Positions 11,260-23,676 of a stretch of 64,000 bases of DNA are shown here, piece after piece; position 1 is the stretch's first letter, and each line of letters starts with the position of its first letter. A program made the translations under genes and the position numbers. Source of the stretch: Nannochloropsis salina CCMP1776 (taxonomy: Eukaryota; Sar; Eustigmatophyceae; Eustigmatales; Monodopsidaceae); the NCBI GenBank assembly GCA_004565275.1, contig SDOX01000121.1, positions 215,800-279,799 of the forward strand. Reading direction: 5' to 3'. The notes below the pieces were generated by a model. The model did not search any database and was not told where the DNA came from. It was given only the letters and a program-made list of their open reading frames with translations.

Positions 11260-12445
11260 CAGCATCGGCAGGGCGAGTCAACGAGAAAAGGGGTGTGTGG
11301 AAAGCAGTAAATTTTTGTGCATACGCGACCTGATTTTTTTTTACGCGCAAAAGAGAAGATACCTCGACAGTGGGTTAGAGAAAGAAAGCTTGTAGAAAAG
11401 GGGGGAAGGAAATGTCCAAGCAGTTAGGGATGCATAAAGTAGGACATTTGTCCGAGAACACATGTATATTGCCTTGGAGGCTACATGAAGGGAGGAGGGG
11501 GAGGGAGAGCTGCCTGGAGACTGCTGGAGTAAAAGCTACGTGTGTCTACGCCAGTAGAGTTGTTTGTATTTAGGAATGTGGAAGAAAGGGATGATATATC
11601 ATCTGAGGCTTCGATGAGCCTGAATGGGGATGACAGCACCTTTCTTTCGCCCATTTGGTCACCCAAGCCCAAGCACGTATGCACTGTGGGCATTCAAGTC
11701 TCTTCGCACGTCCAGCGCGGTTTTTTTTTTTACTCTCGTAATTAGATGTACATGTTGTAATGCATCTCTTAAGAAATATCTTGTTCGTATCCTGCAAGTA
11801 CATTTGATTGTTCGTCCCATAGTTGAGGCTTGTGCGGCATTAGGGTTACAACGGGCAGCAATACGTCAAGGGGGTTACGTTTGCATGGATTTAAACGAAG
11901 AATAAAGTCTAATTTCGCGCGATCAACATCTTGTTTTTAAAATGTAAAGTCGGAGCCCTACTCTTGTTAAATGGGCGCGGAAGAGACATGGGAAAGCCAT
12001 CTCACCGCAATTTCCAGGTTCGACACGGAATGCTGGAACAAAACTGTCTCCCGTCGCAAAGACTTTTTTGCTTCTTCAGTACGTTGTCCACTTTTGGACA
12101 CGCGTTCTCTCCCTCCCATCGTCATGGCTCTGCTCCTCTAGCATCACTTACACCGAAAATTTCTCCCGTCATCCCCATCGCCCGAAAAGTTCACCTCCTC
12201 CCTCAACTGTTCAAAATGCATTCAAACATTTCATCGGTGCTTTCCTCTCGACCCTACTCCTTCCCCTTCATTTGTCAACTCTCCATCAGGCTTACTCCCG
12301 CATAAATTTACAGTGCGAGGTTCAGAGACCAGGCATTACCAGGCTCACACACGTCCTCCCGCCAGCCTCAAGCGCGCCACAGAATACCCCAGCCGCCTTT
12401 TCGACTTTCCCGACCTATGTCACCCCACATTTTGCCCCCCTACTG
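11260..12445. other. Convergent 3' intergenic region
   Basis: This 1.19-kb gap lies between two converging stop codons (RWP-RK and DXS). A possible AATAAA is near 11902. Open frames run across it and into the antisense of DXS, but their peptides are Leu/Ser-rich low complexity and are not supported as genes. Confidence 0.35.
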
Positions 12446-14977
12446 TCAAGGAAGAACTTGAAAGGACGTGCCTTGCCTGCTGCTGCTACTACTGCTGCTG
12501 CTAGACTTGCCTGCACCTACTCCCGCCATCTCCGCCACCGTCCCCACTCCCGCTCCCGTCTGCTGTTGCTGTTGCTGATGCTGCTGGGGCTGATGCTGCT
12601 CTTGCTGTAGCATGCGATCCTCCCGCCCCCGCACCAGGCCCTCCACCTTCTCCACAATATGCCTGGCGGCCAGTCCGGCCTGATCGTATTGATCGCTTTG
12701 CGGGCCTGCTTCGATAAATCGGTCGGGCAGGACCATCGACCGCAATCGGAGCTTGCCTCCATCCAACAAGCCTTCGTTCAGAAGGAATTGCTGCACAAAT
12801 GACCCGAAACCCCCCACGCTGTTCTCCTCCACCGTGATCAAGACATCGTGTTCCATGGCCAAAGACGAGACCATTTCCTTGTCCAGAGGTTTCACAAAAC
12901 GCGCGTCCGCCACCGTCACACTTACACCGGGTGAATTTTCCTCTATTTCTTTGGCTGCATGAACCGTGTCGAGCAGGCGGGTCCCGACCGACAATAGGGC
13001 AACGCGACATGTGCCAGGCGCAGCCGTGGGTGGGACGACCGTGGAACGACGGATGATTCGCCCCTTCCCGCGGGCAACTGCCTTTCCGCGTTTGGGCAAC
13101 TCTTCCAACCCTTCGTAGCCCAACTGAGATTTCAAAGTCTCCAATCCATAGCCCGCGCCCCGGGGGTAGCGTACCACGGACGGCAGATCATTGGTCTCGT
13201 AGGCCGTCTCCAACAAATTCATCAGCTCCAGCTCGTCCGACGGAGCCATGATGACGATGTCCGGCAGTGCCCCCAGATAGGACAGGTCAAAAGAACCGTG
13301 ATGGGTTGGTCCGTCATTTCCCACCAGACCCGCCCGGTCTAAGATCATCCGCACGGGCAGCTTTTGAATCACCACGTCATGGATCACTTGGTCGTAACCC
13401 CGCTGCATAAACGTGGAATAAATGCAGCAAAAAGGTTTCAAGCCCTCAATCGCCATCCCCGCCGCGAAGGTCACGGCGTGTTGCTCCGCGATACCCACGT
13501 CGAAGGTGCGTTTGGGAAAGCGTTTCCCGAAAATATCCATCCCCGTTCCGCCAGGCATGGCCGCCGTGATTCCCACCACCGTTCTGTCCTCCGCCGCGAT
13601 CTCACACAGGGCGTTGGCAAATGTCGTGGTCAAGGACAACGGAGCTCCCTTGTTCCCGCCCTTAAACTGCCTCCCGGTCGACACGTCGAATTTCGCCACC
13701 CCGTGGTACTTGTCAGAGGCCACCTCCGCCGGGGGGTATCCGTACCCCTTTTCGGTCTTCACATGCAGCAACACGGGTTTCGTAGAGGGCGAATCCCGCA
13801 AATTCTCCAAAATAGGCACCAGGTTGTCCAAGTCGTGGCCGTCCACGGGCCCGATGTAGTAGAAGCCGAGTTCTTCGAACAGGGTGCCCCCCTGGATCAA
13901 ACCCCGGGCGTACTCGTCCAACTTGGCGTTGATGTCCTGAATCTCCGACGGCATCAGCCGGTTCAACCCTTTGGCAAAGGATCGAAAATCTTGGAAGGGC
14001 TTGGAAGAGAGCAAGCGGGAGGTGTAGGAAGAGAGGGCCCCGGCTGGGACGACACCCCCGGCGGAATGGGTGCCGGTCGGGAGGGAGACTTGGCCGTTGT
14101 CGTTCAATATCACCACCATGCGGGACCGAAGATATCCAGCATTGTTCAACGCCTCAAAGGCCATCCCGCCTGTGATCGCCCCGTCCCCAATCACCGCCAC
14201 GCAGTTGTTGACTCGTTTATTGGTCAGGAGCTTGCCCACGCTCATCCCCAATGCCGCCGATATGGACGTGGAGGAGTGCCCGGCCCCAAAGGCATCATAC
14301 TCGCTCTCGCTCCGCTTGGCAAAGCCGGACAGCCCATTCGTCTGCCGGAGGCTGTGCATCCTGTCCCTCCGCCCGGTCAAAATTTTGTGCGGGTAGACCT
14401 GGTGGGAGACGTCCCAGACGATGCGGTCGTCGGGGGTGTTGAACACGTAGTGGAGGGCGACGGTGAGTTCGATCACGCCCAAGGACGAGCCCAGGTGGCC
14501 GCCTGTTTTGGATACGTGGTGGAGGGTGTCCCACCGAAGTTCGTGCGCGAGTTGCTTCAAGTCCTTCAGGTCGAAGCGTTTCATGTCGTGCGGGTACCGG
14601 ACCGAGTCCAGCAAGGGGAAGGAAGACGGGCCTTGGTAAGGACCCGTGCCTGGGGGGGGCACATTGCTACTGCTGCTGCTCCCAGCCCCGGTTTCCAGGG
14701 GAGTCTCCATGACCACGGTGCGTCGAGGACGGGCTCTGATGAGCAGGGGCGACCTGGCACCGCTGCTGCTGGTGCGCGAGGAGGCTGGAAAAGTCATGTG
14801 CGAAGAGGAAGTGATGGAAGTGGAAGGAGCGTGGAACGCGGCGACGGACGCTGTCAGTGCAGTAAAGGTGGTGAGGAGGAGAACGGCCGTAGGGAGAGAA
14901 CTGGCGGTGCTGGAGGAAGAGGGGAAGGAAGAAAAGGAAAGGGAGGAGGAGGAGGAGGAGGCAGAGAAGACCCCCAT
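12446..14977 (-). CDS. dxs: 1-deoxy-D-xylulose-5-phosphate synthase, plastid-targeted
   Basis: A single exon of 843 residues. DXS condenses pyruvate and glyceraldehyde 3-phosphate with thiamine diphosphate, the first step of the plastid MEP isoprenoid pathway that feeds carotenoids and chlorophyll side chains. The leader is a Ser-rich signal peptide with a hydrophobic core (residues about 30-46) followed by VAAFHAP, where F48 marks an ASAFAP-type cleavage site, then a basic transit region. Catalytic features are all present: GGHLGSSLG (159-167), GAGHSST (231-237), GDGAITGG (264-271) with NNAG (278-281) for Mg-thiamine diphosphate, and the transketolase motif [18 protein letters not shown]. 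The C-terminus carries a Gln-, Gly- and Ser-rich tail of about 60 residues beyond the conserved domain. No intron is needed. The ATG at 14977 gives the full leader. Confidence 0.97.
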   Translation of the reverse strand: MGVFSASSSSSSLSFSSFPSSSSTASSLPTAVLLLTTFTALTASVAAFHAPSTSITSSSHMTFPASSRTSSSGARSPLLIRARPRRTVVMETPLETGAGSSSSSNVPPPGTGPYQGPSSFPLLDSVRYPHDMKRFDLKDLKQLAHELRWDTLHHVSKTGGHLGSSLGVIELTVALHYVFNTPDDRIVWDVSHQVYPHKILTGRRDRMHSLRQTNGLSGFAKRSESEYDAFGAGHSSTSISAALGMSVGKLLTNKRVNNCVAVIGDGAITGGMAFEALNNAGYLRSRMVVILNDNGQVSLPTGTHSAGGVVPAGALSSYTSRLLSSKPFQDFRSFAKGLNRLMPSEIQDINAKLDEYARGLIQGGTLFEELGFYYIGPVDGHDLDNLVPILENLRDSPSTKPVLLHVKTEKGYGYPPAEVASDKYHGVAKFDVSTGRQFKGGNKGAPLSLTTTFANALCEIAAEDRTVVGITAAMPGGTGMDIFGKRFPKRTFDVGIAEQHAVTFAAGMAIEGLKPFCCIYSTFMQRGYDQVIHDVVIQKLPVRMILDRAGLVGNDGPTHHGSFDLSYLGALPDIVIMAPSDELELMNLLETAYETNDLPSVVRYPRGAGYGLETLKSQLGYEGLEELPKRGKAVARGKGRIIRRSTVVPPTAAPGTCRVALLSVGTRLLDTVHAAKEIEENSPGVSVTVADARFVKPLDKEMVSSLAMEHDVLITVEENSVGGFGSFVQQFLLNEGLLDGGKLRLRSMVLPDRFIEAGPQSDQYDQAGLAARHIVEKVEGLVRGREDRMLQQEQHQPQQHQQQQQQTGAGVGTVAEMAGVGAGKSSSSSSSSSRQGTSFQVLP

Positions 14978-17010
14978 GATGCGGTATTACAGGCTCTCCC
15001 ACTCAGACGTAACACCTCGTCTTCGCTGTCGTGGACGCTGTGTTTCAGACAGGATATACGAAAAGGGTCCAGAGTGAGGAAGTGTTCCGATTGGAGGGTC
15101 GTGTAGAGATGCGGGGATACAACGACACGTTTCTGAGTCTTAAGGCAAAATTAAGCCCATTCACATGCTTCCACCCTGATTCTAAAGCATGTTAACGTGT
15201 GAGGTGCAGTGAAAAGTACATGTTTGGGAGATCTGGAACATTTCTGGATGCCATTTTTCAGGGAGGTCGCTCTGAAAGACATGCGGCAAGCCAGAAGCAG
15301 TCATGACCAAGCACCATTGCCAAACACGACACAGAAGACTACCACACACAAATATCAAAGCTGCAACAATCCCAAAGTTGCCAAGAGAAGGGACACCACG
15401 GATCAGGCTCGAGAAACGAGCCTTCTGGAGTGGTGTCCTTGGGCGCATCGTCATCGCCTTCATTTTCGTGCCGAACCACGTGTACAATCCACGTCACAAA
15501 TTGCTCCAGCCCGAACAAACATGAATAAAAACATGCAAAAACCCCATGCATGCCCGCGTGGAAAAAGGAAAACACCAGAGCCTCAAGATCTCACGCGGAC
15601 AAAAGGCTTCCCGGTCGTCCAGGAGGAGACGCTGGGCCCGAGCCAGTGTACGGAAAAGACAGAAATCTCGGGTTTGATGCCGCCTCAACAATACATGACG
15701 ATACGCGTATAATTGATGGCCACGCTCGTGCAGCATTGCTCCCCGTGCACCCGTCCGTCCCGAGGGTACAAGTCGACCATCGACGCTCGCCGTCCTTCCC
15801 TCCCTTCCGATCCCCGACTTGAGGATGTCGGCTCGCGCACGCGACACGGTTTGGGGTGTCGAGTGGCATTAACCGGCTCGAAAAGGCATGTGTCGCTGGC
15901 GGCAAGATATGGTATCCTCGGCGAGGGGGAGAGGAGGTTGGGCGGCCCATGCCGGCACGGTCGTGGGTTTGGCACGGGGTAGTGCCGGTATGTCTGATGC
16001 ATGCTCTCTTATGTATATAAAAAGGTGTATTTGTTGTTATGGTGGGCAGCGTTTTTGGGGGGCGGGGTTTCCGGAGAATGTGATTGAAAGAAAAGAGTAA
16101 GGGGCCGGGACCACGCAGCTCGACATGTTTATTTTGTTTACAATACAAAATACGCTTTCTTAAAATTCCAAAACACCTTCGATGACCACACTAGTTGATA
16201 ATTACAGGTTTAAGGACGTCATAAAGAAGAAAATATATCCCTTTCTTTCGATAACAATAAAATATTTTCGTGTCTTCTTCAATCCTTAAATACGTTCTCA
16301 ACACGCATATAACGAGTCGTGCTCCGATTAACGAAGCATTGCCCAATCCATACTTTTTCTTGGTTATTGCAATATGCGTGTATAAATCGCGTAGGTAGAT
16401 CCTCCCCGACATTGTGACATATTATTGAAGAGTATCATGACAAGCAGAGGCAAGCATCATAATTGTATCAAAGGCGCAAGGCCATCTTAATTCCATCTTA
16501 AAATACGTCATTAAATCCTTTTCTAGACGCAACATGCCAACATGATTATTGAATTTACCGGATATTAGAGCTGAGATTCCATGCAATGAATTTGAACTCC
16601 TAGCGAAGACATGTACATTAATAGGCAAAAAAATGATTCCTGATCTTTGAAGGCTTTGATAATTGACAATTCTGTCCACCAGTTCACTGTGCCAGGATGT
16701 GGGATGCATCTCTGAGATGTTCTGAAATGGATACTATCTCAGAGGTCTTGCTCACAACTGCCGGCTACATTTGCACATAAATAGGATACGAATTTAAATA
16801 TTTATATGTATTTATATTATATTATATTATATTACTCAGAGATGTCGTAGACGTATTGTACAAGACCTTTAAAGCTTACACTTACAAAAATGCATGGTAA
16901 CAGCCTCATGTCTTTTTAGTCTTACCCGTTTTTCTTATCCATTCTTATCGACCAGAATTTCGAAAACATCAATCAATTAAACCAGGACAAGACGTGGTTC
17001 GAAGTGCTAT
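14978..17010. other. Intergenic, increasingly AT-rich to the right
   Basis: This 2-kb stretch starts with the DXS promoter and ends at the 3' side of the APT-repeat gene. Frames at 15182-15487 (-) and 15494-15847 (-) contain hydrophobic or Arg-rich peptides but no recognisable domain, splice model or codon bias. From about 16100 the sequence becomes clearly AT-rich, with an ATATT-type microsatellite at 16806-16835. Confidence 0.35.
16806..16835. repeat. ATATT-type microsatellite
   Basis: A short run of tandem TATAT/ATTAT units lies in the AT-rich intergenic region. It is visible directly and has no evident function. Confidence 0.7.
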
Positions 17011-18275
17011 TTATGAAGGAGGGGGAGAACCAATCGTGAAGGCAGGAGTAGGGCCCCTTGTGGGAGCAAATGTTGGAGCAACTGATGGAGCCGTCGTAGG
17101 TATTGCAGTAAGCAGTAGCATAGGTGTGGCAGTAGGCGACGAGGTGGGCAGTAGGAAGGGCGGTAGGATCCGCACTTGGTGACGCAGAGGGCAGGATGGT
17201 GGGAGCAGCTGTAGGTAATGGGGAAGGAAATGCGATCGGATTGGCAGTAGGAATTCCAGTGGGCAAGATGGTAGGGGCAGCAGTATGGCCTTCGGTGGGG
17301 GCGGCAGTTGGTAACATTGTCAAATGGGTAGGAGCCGTACTTGGGGCAGTTGTTGGCTCTAACGTCGTGGGAGCTGCAGTAGGTGCGTCCAGAACAGCCT
17401 TAAATGCGACATAGTCAGGCTCATAGATCAAGGTGCACGTTCCACCGCAACAAAAACATTGCATTGTGGCCGTGTTCCAATTAAAAAAAAACGGTGCCGG
17501 CTCCCCTCCGTTCAATGAGCAGTACGTGTAGCAATCGGAAGGCGTGGAGATCACAGGATTCAACCGTCACCTACACTCTAAAGCAAGCTCATCCATGTTT
17601 GCCGATGATGCCAACCGACGGTCCTCGAATGGTGCCAGTCGGCTAGCCTCCAAGCATCGCTGCCTCTCGCCAAAGGGAATGAAAGATGTAGTAGGATTGA
17701 TCGATGGCGCAGGTGTTGGAACACACGTTACCGGCGCTGGGAATAAGCCCTTACTGGGCTTTCTGAGATTCTGATATCGCACACGCAAGGTAGCAGGCTG
17801 GTCCAAAGTGCTCGCACAATAGGTCGTCAGGTCCGTCGTATTGATCGAATAAGCGAGGGTAGAAATAGACAGGATCTCAGCAGGACAATCGTCGACTATG
17901 ACTTTGGCTTTGAAGACACGGTTGGGACCTTTTTTTTAAAACCAAATTCATTCTCAGCCAATACACCGCAGTAGAGCCATCAAGGTTCTGGACGACTCGC
18001 GGCGGCGTGACTAGTTTCGGGAGGGGGCGAGTTGCTGTTCTTATCAGAGATAGTCCGACAGGCAGCACCATCTTGAAGTTGATATCATCGACGACGTCGT
18101 TAGAGCGGAGCCTGACGCTGATCTTCGCGAAACCCTTGCCGGCCAAAACGCTGCGCCTAGTACTGGGTTGCGCCTTTGCGCTGAGAGTAAAAGATGGACA
18201 CTTTTGAGCCGCTTCACTGGGAACCATACTTAAACCCAAAAATAGGGCTAGCGAAGAAATAAACCAAAGGCGCAT
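17011..18275 (-). pseudogene. Secreted Ala-Pro-Thr repeat protein, frame broken
   Basis: The ATG at 18275 begins a good signal peptide (MRLWFISSLALFLGLSMVPS) followed by a beta-rich secreted domain. Coding potential then continues in other frames to a stop at 17011. One switch occurs at an A8 run (about 17932-17939), after which the frame reads VFKAKVIVDDCPAEIL and YCASTLDQPATLRVRY. A second falls near 17560-17580, entering a Cys-rich segment (CYTYC, CFCCGGTC) resembling a small extracellular Cys module. That segment runs into APT/PTxxPT repeats. A third occurs near 17130 within the repeats. Such APT-rich surface proteins are common in stramenopiles. The homopolymer site suggests either sequencing error or a decayed gene; small introns could explain the others. 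Function is unknown, probably cell wall or surface. Confidence 0.55.
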
Positions 18276-21147
18276 GATTTTGGACGCGACAGAACCTCCT
18301 TTATTTCAACGACAGGTGGTAACGTTTAATCAGAAAGTGCACAGGGCTAACAAGGAGCTGTGTCACGTGAGAAGGGTGATTATGAGAACTATGGATATTA
18401 AAGGTACAGATATATCGTTGTAGAAAAGCGTGAAAGTTTGTTAAACAAGTTAACTAAAATCTCACCTAATCATACACTTAGCTTGTATCGGGGCGTGTAT
18501 TCGGGGAAAGTTACCAGTTAATCGGTCCACGAAAAAAATTGTTCCGTTGCTATCGTGAGAATTATCGGTGTACTCAGTAGCTTGAACAAGTCTCCATATA
18601 TCACGAAATATAGTGAGCTCTCACCGTTTTGACATGGGCTGTCGGTGATTTCAAGTTGTTCGTCGTCGTTCAGCTGCCGTTTAATTTCTCCGTTGGCGAC
18701 ATTTTTTTGCCCCGCAACCAGTCGAAGCCCGAGGATTTCATTTAAGTCGTATCCTCCCCCAAGTAAGGATGAGAACCCCGCTCATTTTCCGATTTCGCTT
18801 CCTGACTCTTTTTCTTATTTATCAGGGCATTCAAAAGGGTGTCTTAAGGCCCAATGCATGATGCGTGAGTTAGACGGCTGCGCAACGTTTTAGAGCAATG
18901 ATTTATAGCGTCTCGAATACGAATACAGAGCCATCAGAAGTAATTACTTTTCTATTTGTTATCAATATCATGCGTTCCTACACACTGTATACATGTAAAA
19001 ATTGAAGAAACAGAAGCATTCATTCTGTGCCTTATGCTTCCAGGCCCCTCTTTCCCTGAAACACATGGGTGTATCGCCTTTATGTAGTTTGTTCTCTTGT
19101 TCAGCGAAACTCTCTGCCAAAAGTGGAATCCTATTTATCCTAGCACGCTTACGTCAATTGCCCTTGTATTCGATACACGCGTACTGTGATGATCACGCGC
19201 ATTCTATACGCAGCTTTTTAATGCGAACGTATCTCTCCTCTTCAACCTCCAGGCTTCCCAGAGATCGGCTTTGCAAAGCCACACAACAATAAATGCGGCA
19301 GTGATAGCTGGAAAGATACCATGGAGGGTCCTTCACTGCGCTGGGATAGTCGTTAGCATGAGTGATTGACATGGGTGAGGATGGATGTAGCGGGCGGGTT
19401 TTTTGACAGCAATAATTTGCCTTTTCCGAGTCCGTACCGTCATTAAAAAGAAGGCTTGTCGAGTTCAGTGAAGCTGACGATTCGAAAATGATCCTAGCGC
19501 ATCTGAAGAATTGTATCGTTCGTATTTCTGTCTAGATTTGAAATTGTCTGGTGCGTTGTGTCTCCAACTGGTGAAATTGAAGCCGTACACTTTCGGGAAA
19601 CGCCTTTTTGCCGAGCAAGTCCTTGTTCACAAGCATGATTCCAAAGGCTTAGAACTCATTTGAAAATCAAAATGCCACAGTTATTCGAATCTCTATTTTC
19701 GTACCTTACGGACAGCTGGAAACGTGCAATCAGACATCCACCGTAGGTTGGAGGCGAGGACACTGCGATGTTGTAATGAGCAACATGGGCCCTACAACGC
19801 CATAACTCAGCACTCGCCTGGCCGCAAGAGGACCACAAAAGCCTTCACCATACGCGTGCGAATAAGAGCACATTAATGTGCTGCGGCATATTTAGCTTGT
19901 TGTGCTCATTGTGTATTCCCAGAAAAACGTGCACGCTGTGGATACTCTGATAGGGGATGGCACCTTGCCTGGAGTAGATTGCAGCGACGGCACAAAACGG
20001 AGAAGAAACCCGTGCAGCAGTTTTACAGTAACCATTTTATTTGAGTAAAGCCCAAGCAATTTTTTTGAACATACGCGTGAACAGCATTCTTTCTTTAAGC
20101 AAACGATTGATGGCTTTCCGTGCACCCTTTTCCCCTCAACATGTCTTGCTTTTTGAGCGAGCACCCGCGCTGCGATCTTAAGAAGTGCGTCGAGCGGTGT
20201 ATTTAGATTTAATTGGGTATGAATCAGAAAATTCCTAGAAAACACCCAAATGGATTCCATGGAATGCGTTAGCATGTTCACTTTCAAAGATGAAGCGGCC
20301 TGGGGGAAAACATTGCACATGTCCATCTTCTCGCCAGGTGGGTCGGTAGCGCAGGCGAAGTTGATTCTTTGCTGCTGCTGCTGCTATTAGGTTGTCGCAT
20401 TTTATCCTTGTTTTCTCACCGACCCGTGACAGCGTAGGCTGGCCATAAGGCGTGCATTGAACCATGTAAAGAGCGATCACGCAACGTCGGTGTCTTGCAC
20501 CATTTACGGAAAGACCAACTGAGTTCTAGATCGGGAGACGATTTCGTTGCAACCCTCCGGCTCTCTCGCATCCGGTTGCGATATACCCATATTCCGAGCT
20601 CTTGTTTGTTCAGAGGCAAGTGGTCATGCCGAGGGCAAGAGTTTGCCATGAAGGCCGATCGGCGGGCACGAAAAGCGTTTTGTACGTGGTGTTCTGTCGG
20701 CATGTGCGTGTGCCATGGTCGTGTCTGGTGGAGTTTTGGATATTGCGGTAGTTAATGCGGCCGCCCCAGGCGGGAGGTACCCTCAGCTCGCTATTCTTTC
20801 CTTCTTTCTTGAGCGACTGCTTCGCGAGCTTAAGGATTTGTCTCGTTGGACGGCCTGTGAGCCTGTTGGGTTAGCAAACACGGAAATAAAAGGGCCAGTC
20901 CAAGGCAGCATGCGAAATGTTCCTCCTTGCTACTCATTGATGATTTTAAATTCACCATCTGTATCCCCGATCCCACTTAATTGGCCTCAGGCGGCGAAGC
21001 ACTCAGCAAGAGGTTCTCCCTTTCTATGGATTACTAGATTGGATAAATCCAACATTGAGCACTTTCTGCGAAGGGTGCAAATTACCTCTTAAAGGGTGCA
21101 CTCAAGCGAAACTAAATTCGCTCAGTAGGAAGGGCGTGTGCAGAGAC
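18276..21147. other. AT-rich gene-poor region
   Basis: About 2.9 kb with no supported gene. Frames up to 144 codons occur (for example 19892-20326 on the minus strand), but their peptides lack any domain, leader or biased composition. A short CTG repeat lies near 20369-20384. The base composition is visibly richer in A and T than the gene clusters on either side. I see no reverse transcriptase, transposase or terminal repeat. Confidence 0.35.
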
Positions 21148-23676
21148 ATGGTCGCCATGGAGCGTGAAACTTGTCCTCACGCGCCGCCTCAGGGGAACTT
21201 GGAGAAGACCATCACAGATATTCATTCAAGGCAACGTATCGCAGCCTACGGTCGTTACTCTCACCAGGACTCTTGCCAGGTTCGAGAAGGAGGGAATGCT
21301 TATGGTGATGCGCGCTTTGTCATGAGTGACGAGGACGGGAAAAACTTGGATTGCAACGAGGAACTAGGGGACGCGCTGGAGACAACCTTGGGAGTTGAGG
21401 TAAGGTCCAAACTCGCCCACAATGTCATTTTTGTTTTTTTTTGCCAAAACTTCACAAAATGATCCATGCTGCGGACATTACCTAACTCGTTCCATCTCGC
21501 AATTATGTCCTTTTCGTCGGTGCAGAACCGCCCCCCTTCTTTCTCAAACGACCGACCTGGCATCCGATCCGAGCCGCAAACCCATCCATTCCAGCACCTA
21601 CAGCGGTTCCCACCTCAGCCCCAGCGCGTCTCTGACTGTATTCCGCCGCCACTGAACATGGCCAAGGTACCCAGGTTCTCGGAGCACTGTGGCCGGACCC
21701 GTGTTACCCGTATTACCTCAGGTCATCCTCCGCCCCCTCCCCCGCCGCCCCGCACGGCCTTTGGACGGACACAGAGCCTTCCTAGCCTCTCCAAGCCACC
21801 CCCTCCCCCCCCTCCCCACCTGTTTCGGCAGCGGTCGTACTCCTCCCTCTCCCGGCCCTACCGGTCACGAACGGGCCAATTCCTCTCCCAGCACTTGGAC
21901 GCAGTGGACGAATCCGACCCGGAGGACGTGGCGGAGATGGTCTTAAACATGCACATCCAGGAACGGGACTATTACGCTCCTCCCTGGGCCTACTTCTGCC
22001 GCCTGGAGAAGGACCCGGTGCTTGCCTATTGGCGGCGCGGCGCGTTCCAATGGTTCTCGCGTGTCGTCCAACACATGCTGGGGAACCGGGAGATAATCCC
22101 AATGGCCACGAATTTCCTGGACCGGTATTTGGCGGCGTCGCTGTACCCACACTTGACGGGGCCGTACGCGGCTTCGCACCCGAGTCCCGTCGCTCCCTGG
22201 AGACCGATGTCGGGGGAGGGCCTCGAGGCGGAGGGCGAGTGCTCGCCGGCTTTAGGCGTCGAGCATGGGTGGGAAGGGCAGGAGAACTTCGGCCGCGTCT
22301 TGTCCGCCGCCTCCCCCAGCCTGGGACAACAGGATGGAAGCGACGAGGTGCCCGTGCCGGCCGTCCTGGCGGACGAGCGCACCTTTGAGAAAGTGGCAGT
22401 CTGTGCGCTGATCCTAGCCTTGAAAATGCAACAGGGGGACAGCACGGTGAACGTGGCGCGAAAGTTGACGAATCTGACCAGTGCTTGTCATCTGAGCCAG
22501 GGTGCCTTGTGTGCGATGGAGTTTCGGATGATGGGGGCGCTGGGACGGTACTTGAACCCGCCCACACCGGGCACGCTCATCCACCACCTATTGCATTTCC
22601 TCCCCGCCCGAAGGGAGAACCGGGCCCTCTTTTTGGTTCTGGACGACCACGCCAACGATTTGGCGCTGATGGCCCTGGAAACACCGGAGCTGGTTCGTTT
22701 CCCGGTCTCGATCATCGCCGTGGCGGCCATCTTAGCCTCCTTCGGGTGGGTACGGAGCTGCCTGAAAGGGGAGGGGGCCGGGGCGATGGGCGGACCGATG
22801 GAGAGCGGCCACCATGGCGAAGAGGAACTGAGCCCGGGCATGGAGATGGAATGGTTGCAGACGCTGGACGCAAAGGACCTGAAAATTGACTGGGAGGAAG
22901 CCCACAATTGCTTGGAAGTGCTGGCTCGAGAGGCGAAGAAAGCAGCCGCGCTCCCCGACCGGGGGGAAGGCTGGGGGGGTAGCATCTACTTGCCTCAATT
23001 CCTGGCCCTGCCTCCCGCCCTTTTCTCTCAGTTGGGGGGAAGGCCGACGTGCGTGCCGCACACGCCGGCTCCCTGCGCGGAAGTGGAACCAGGGGCGCAA
23101 ATGATCAGTCCCTCCGGCGTCGAGGACATAGGAGTCGTCGAGCAGGCATCCCTTTATCCCCCAGGTGCCCCCCTGGCCGCGATACCTGGTAGGCGGGGAA
23201 AAAGAGGACTGGGGGCACGCTCAGACCCGGGCCCCGTGCAAGGTCTGGGTGGACAGCCTCTTCAAGGGGGCTTCTATCACCCACCAGTGGGCTCCGGCGC
23301 CGCCTTCTCTAAGGGATGTGCTGGGAAGGAGACTGTCCTCCCCGCACCCCACGGCCTCCCCGTGTCGTATCGACCCAGCCTCCACGTCCCGCATGTGCAA
23401 CGTGGGAAACATCCCAAGCAGGATTATGCTCATTATCTTGGGAACCATCCGGCCCCGCCCCCGCCCGCGCAGGCGGCCTGCCTGGTAGAAGGGCGCATGC
23501 ACGCCATGCCGCCCCCTCAAAACCGACTGGAGGCGTCTGTCAATTTGCAGCCGCAGAGTAAATACCAGCAATACCAACACCAGCAACAACAGCAGCGTTG
23601 GCTGCAGCAGCAACAGTATTTACAGCAACAACAGCAGCACTGGGTGCAGCAGCAACAGCGGCAACAATGGTCCTAG
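21148..23676 (+). CDS. Cyclin with long disordered tail
   Basis: Exons 21148-21399 and 21526-23676 join in phase 0 through a GTAAGG donor and a GTGCAG acceptor, giving about 800 residues. The first cyclin box starts near MVLNMHIQERDYYAPP and includes RRGAFQWFSRVVQHML, MATNFLDRYLAASL and, after a Gly/Glu-rich insertion of about 60 residues, FEKVAVCALILALKMQQ. A second fold follows (LCAMEFRMMGALGRYLNPPT to PVSIIAVAAILASFGW). Cyclins bind and activate cyclin-dependent kinases. The pattern resembles plant D-type or the expanded diatom cyclins more than mitotic A/B cyclins, which is an inference. N-terminal Pro-rich runs (PPPPPPP) and a C-terminal Gln-rich tail of about 45 residues flank the folds. 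The first exon is less certain; the second could start at its own ATG at 21658. Confidence 0.85.

Noticed and set aside
12068-12610. Plus-strand frame with Leu-rich end
   Set aside because: Its end is antisense to the CAG-rich tail of DXS, which makes poly-Leu; the rest has no similarity to a known protein.
13364-15106. 580-codon plus-strand open frame
   Set aside because: It is the exact antisense of DXS. The peptide is Gly/Arg/His-rich without domains, as expected for the shadow of a GC-rich gene.
15494-15847. Minus-strand frame of 117 codons
   Set aside because: Arg/Cys-rich peptide with no domain, leader or splice context.
19892-20326. Minus-strand frame of 144 codons in the AT-rich island
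   Set aside because: No domain, no leader, and unremarkable composition; chance frames of this size are expected.
18276-21147. Possible transposable element in the AT-rich island
   Set aside because: No transposase or reverse-transcriptase motif, no terminal inverted or direct repeats were seen.
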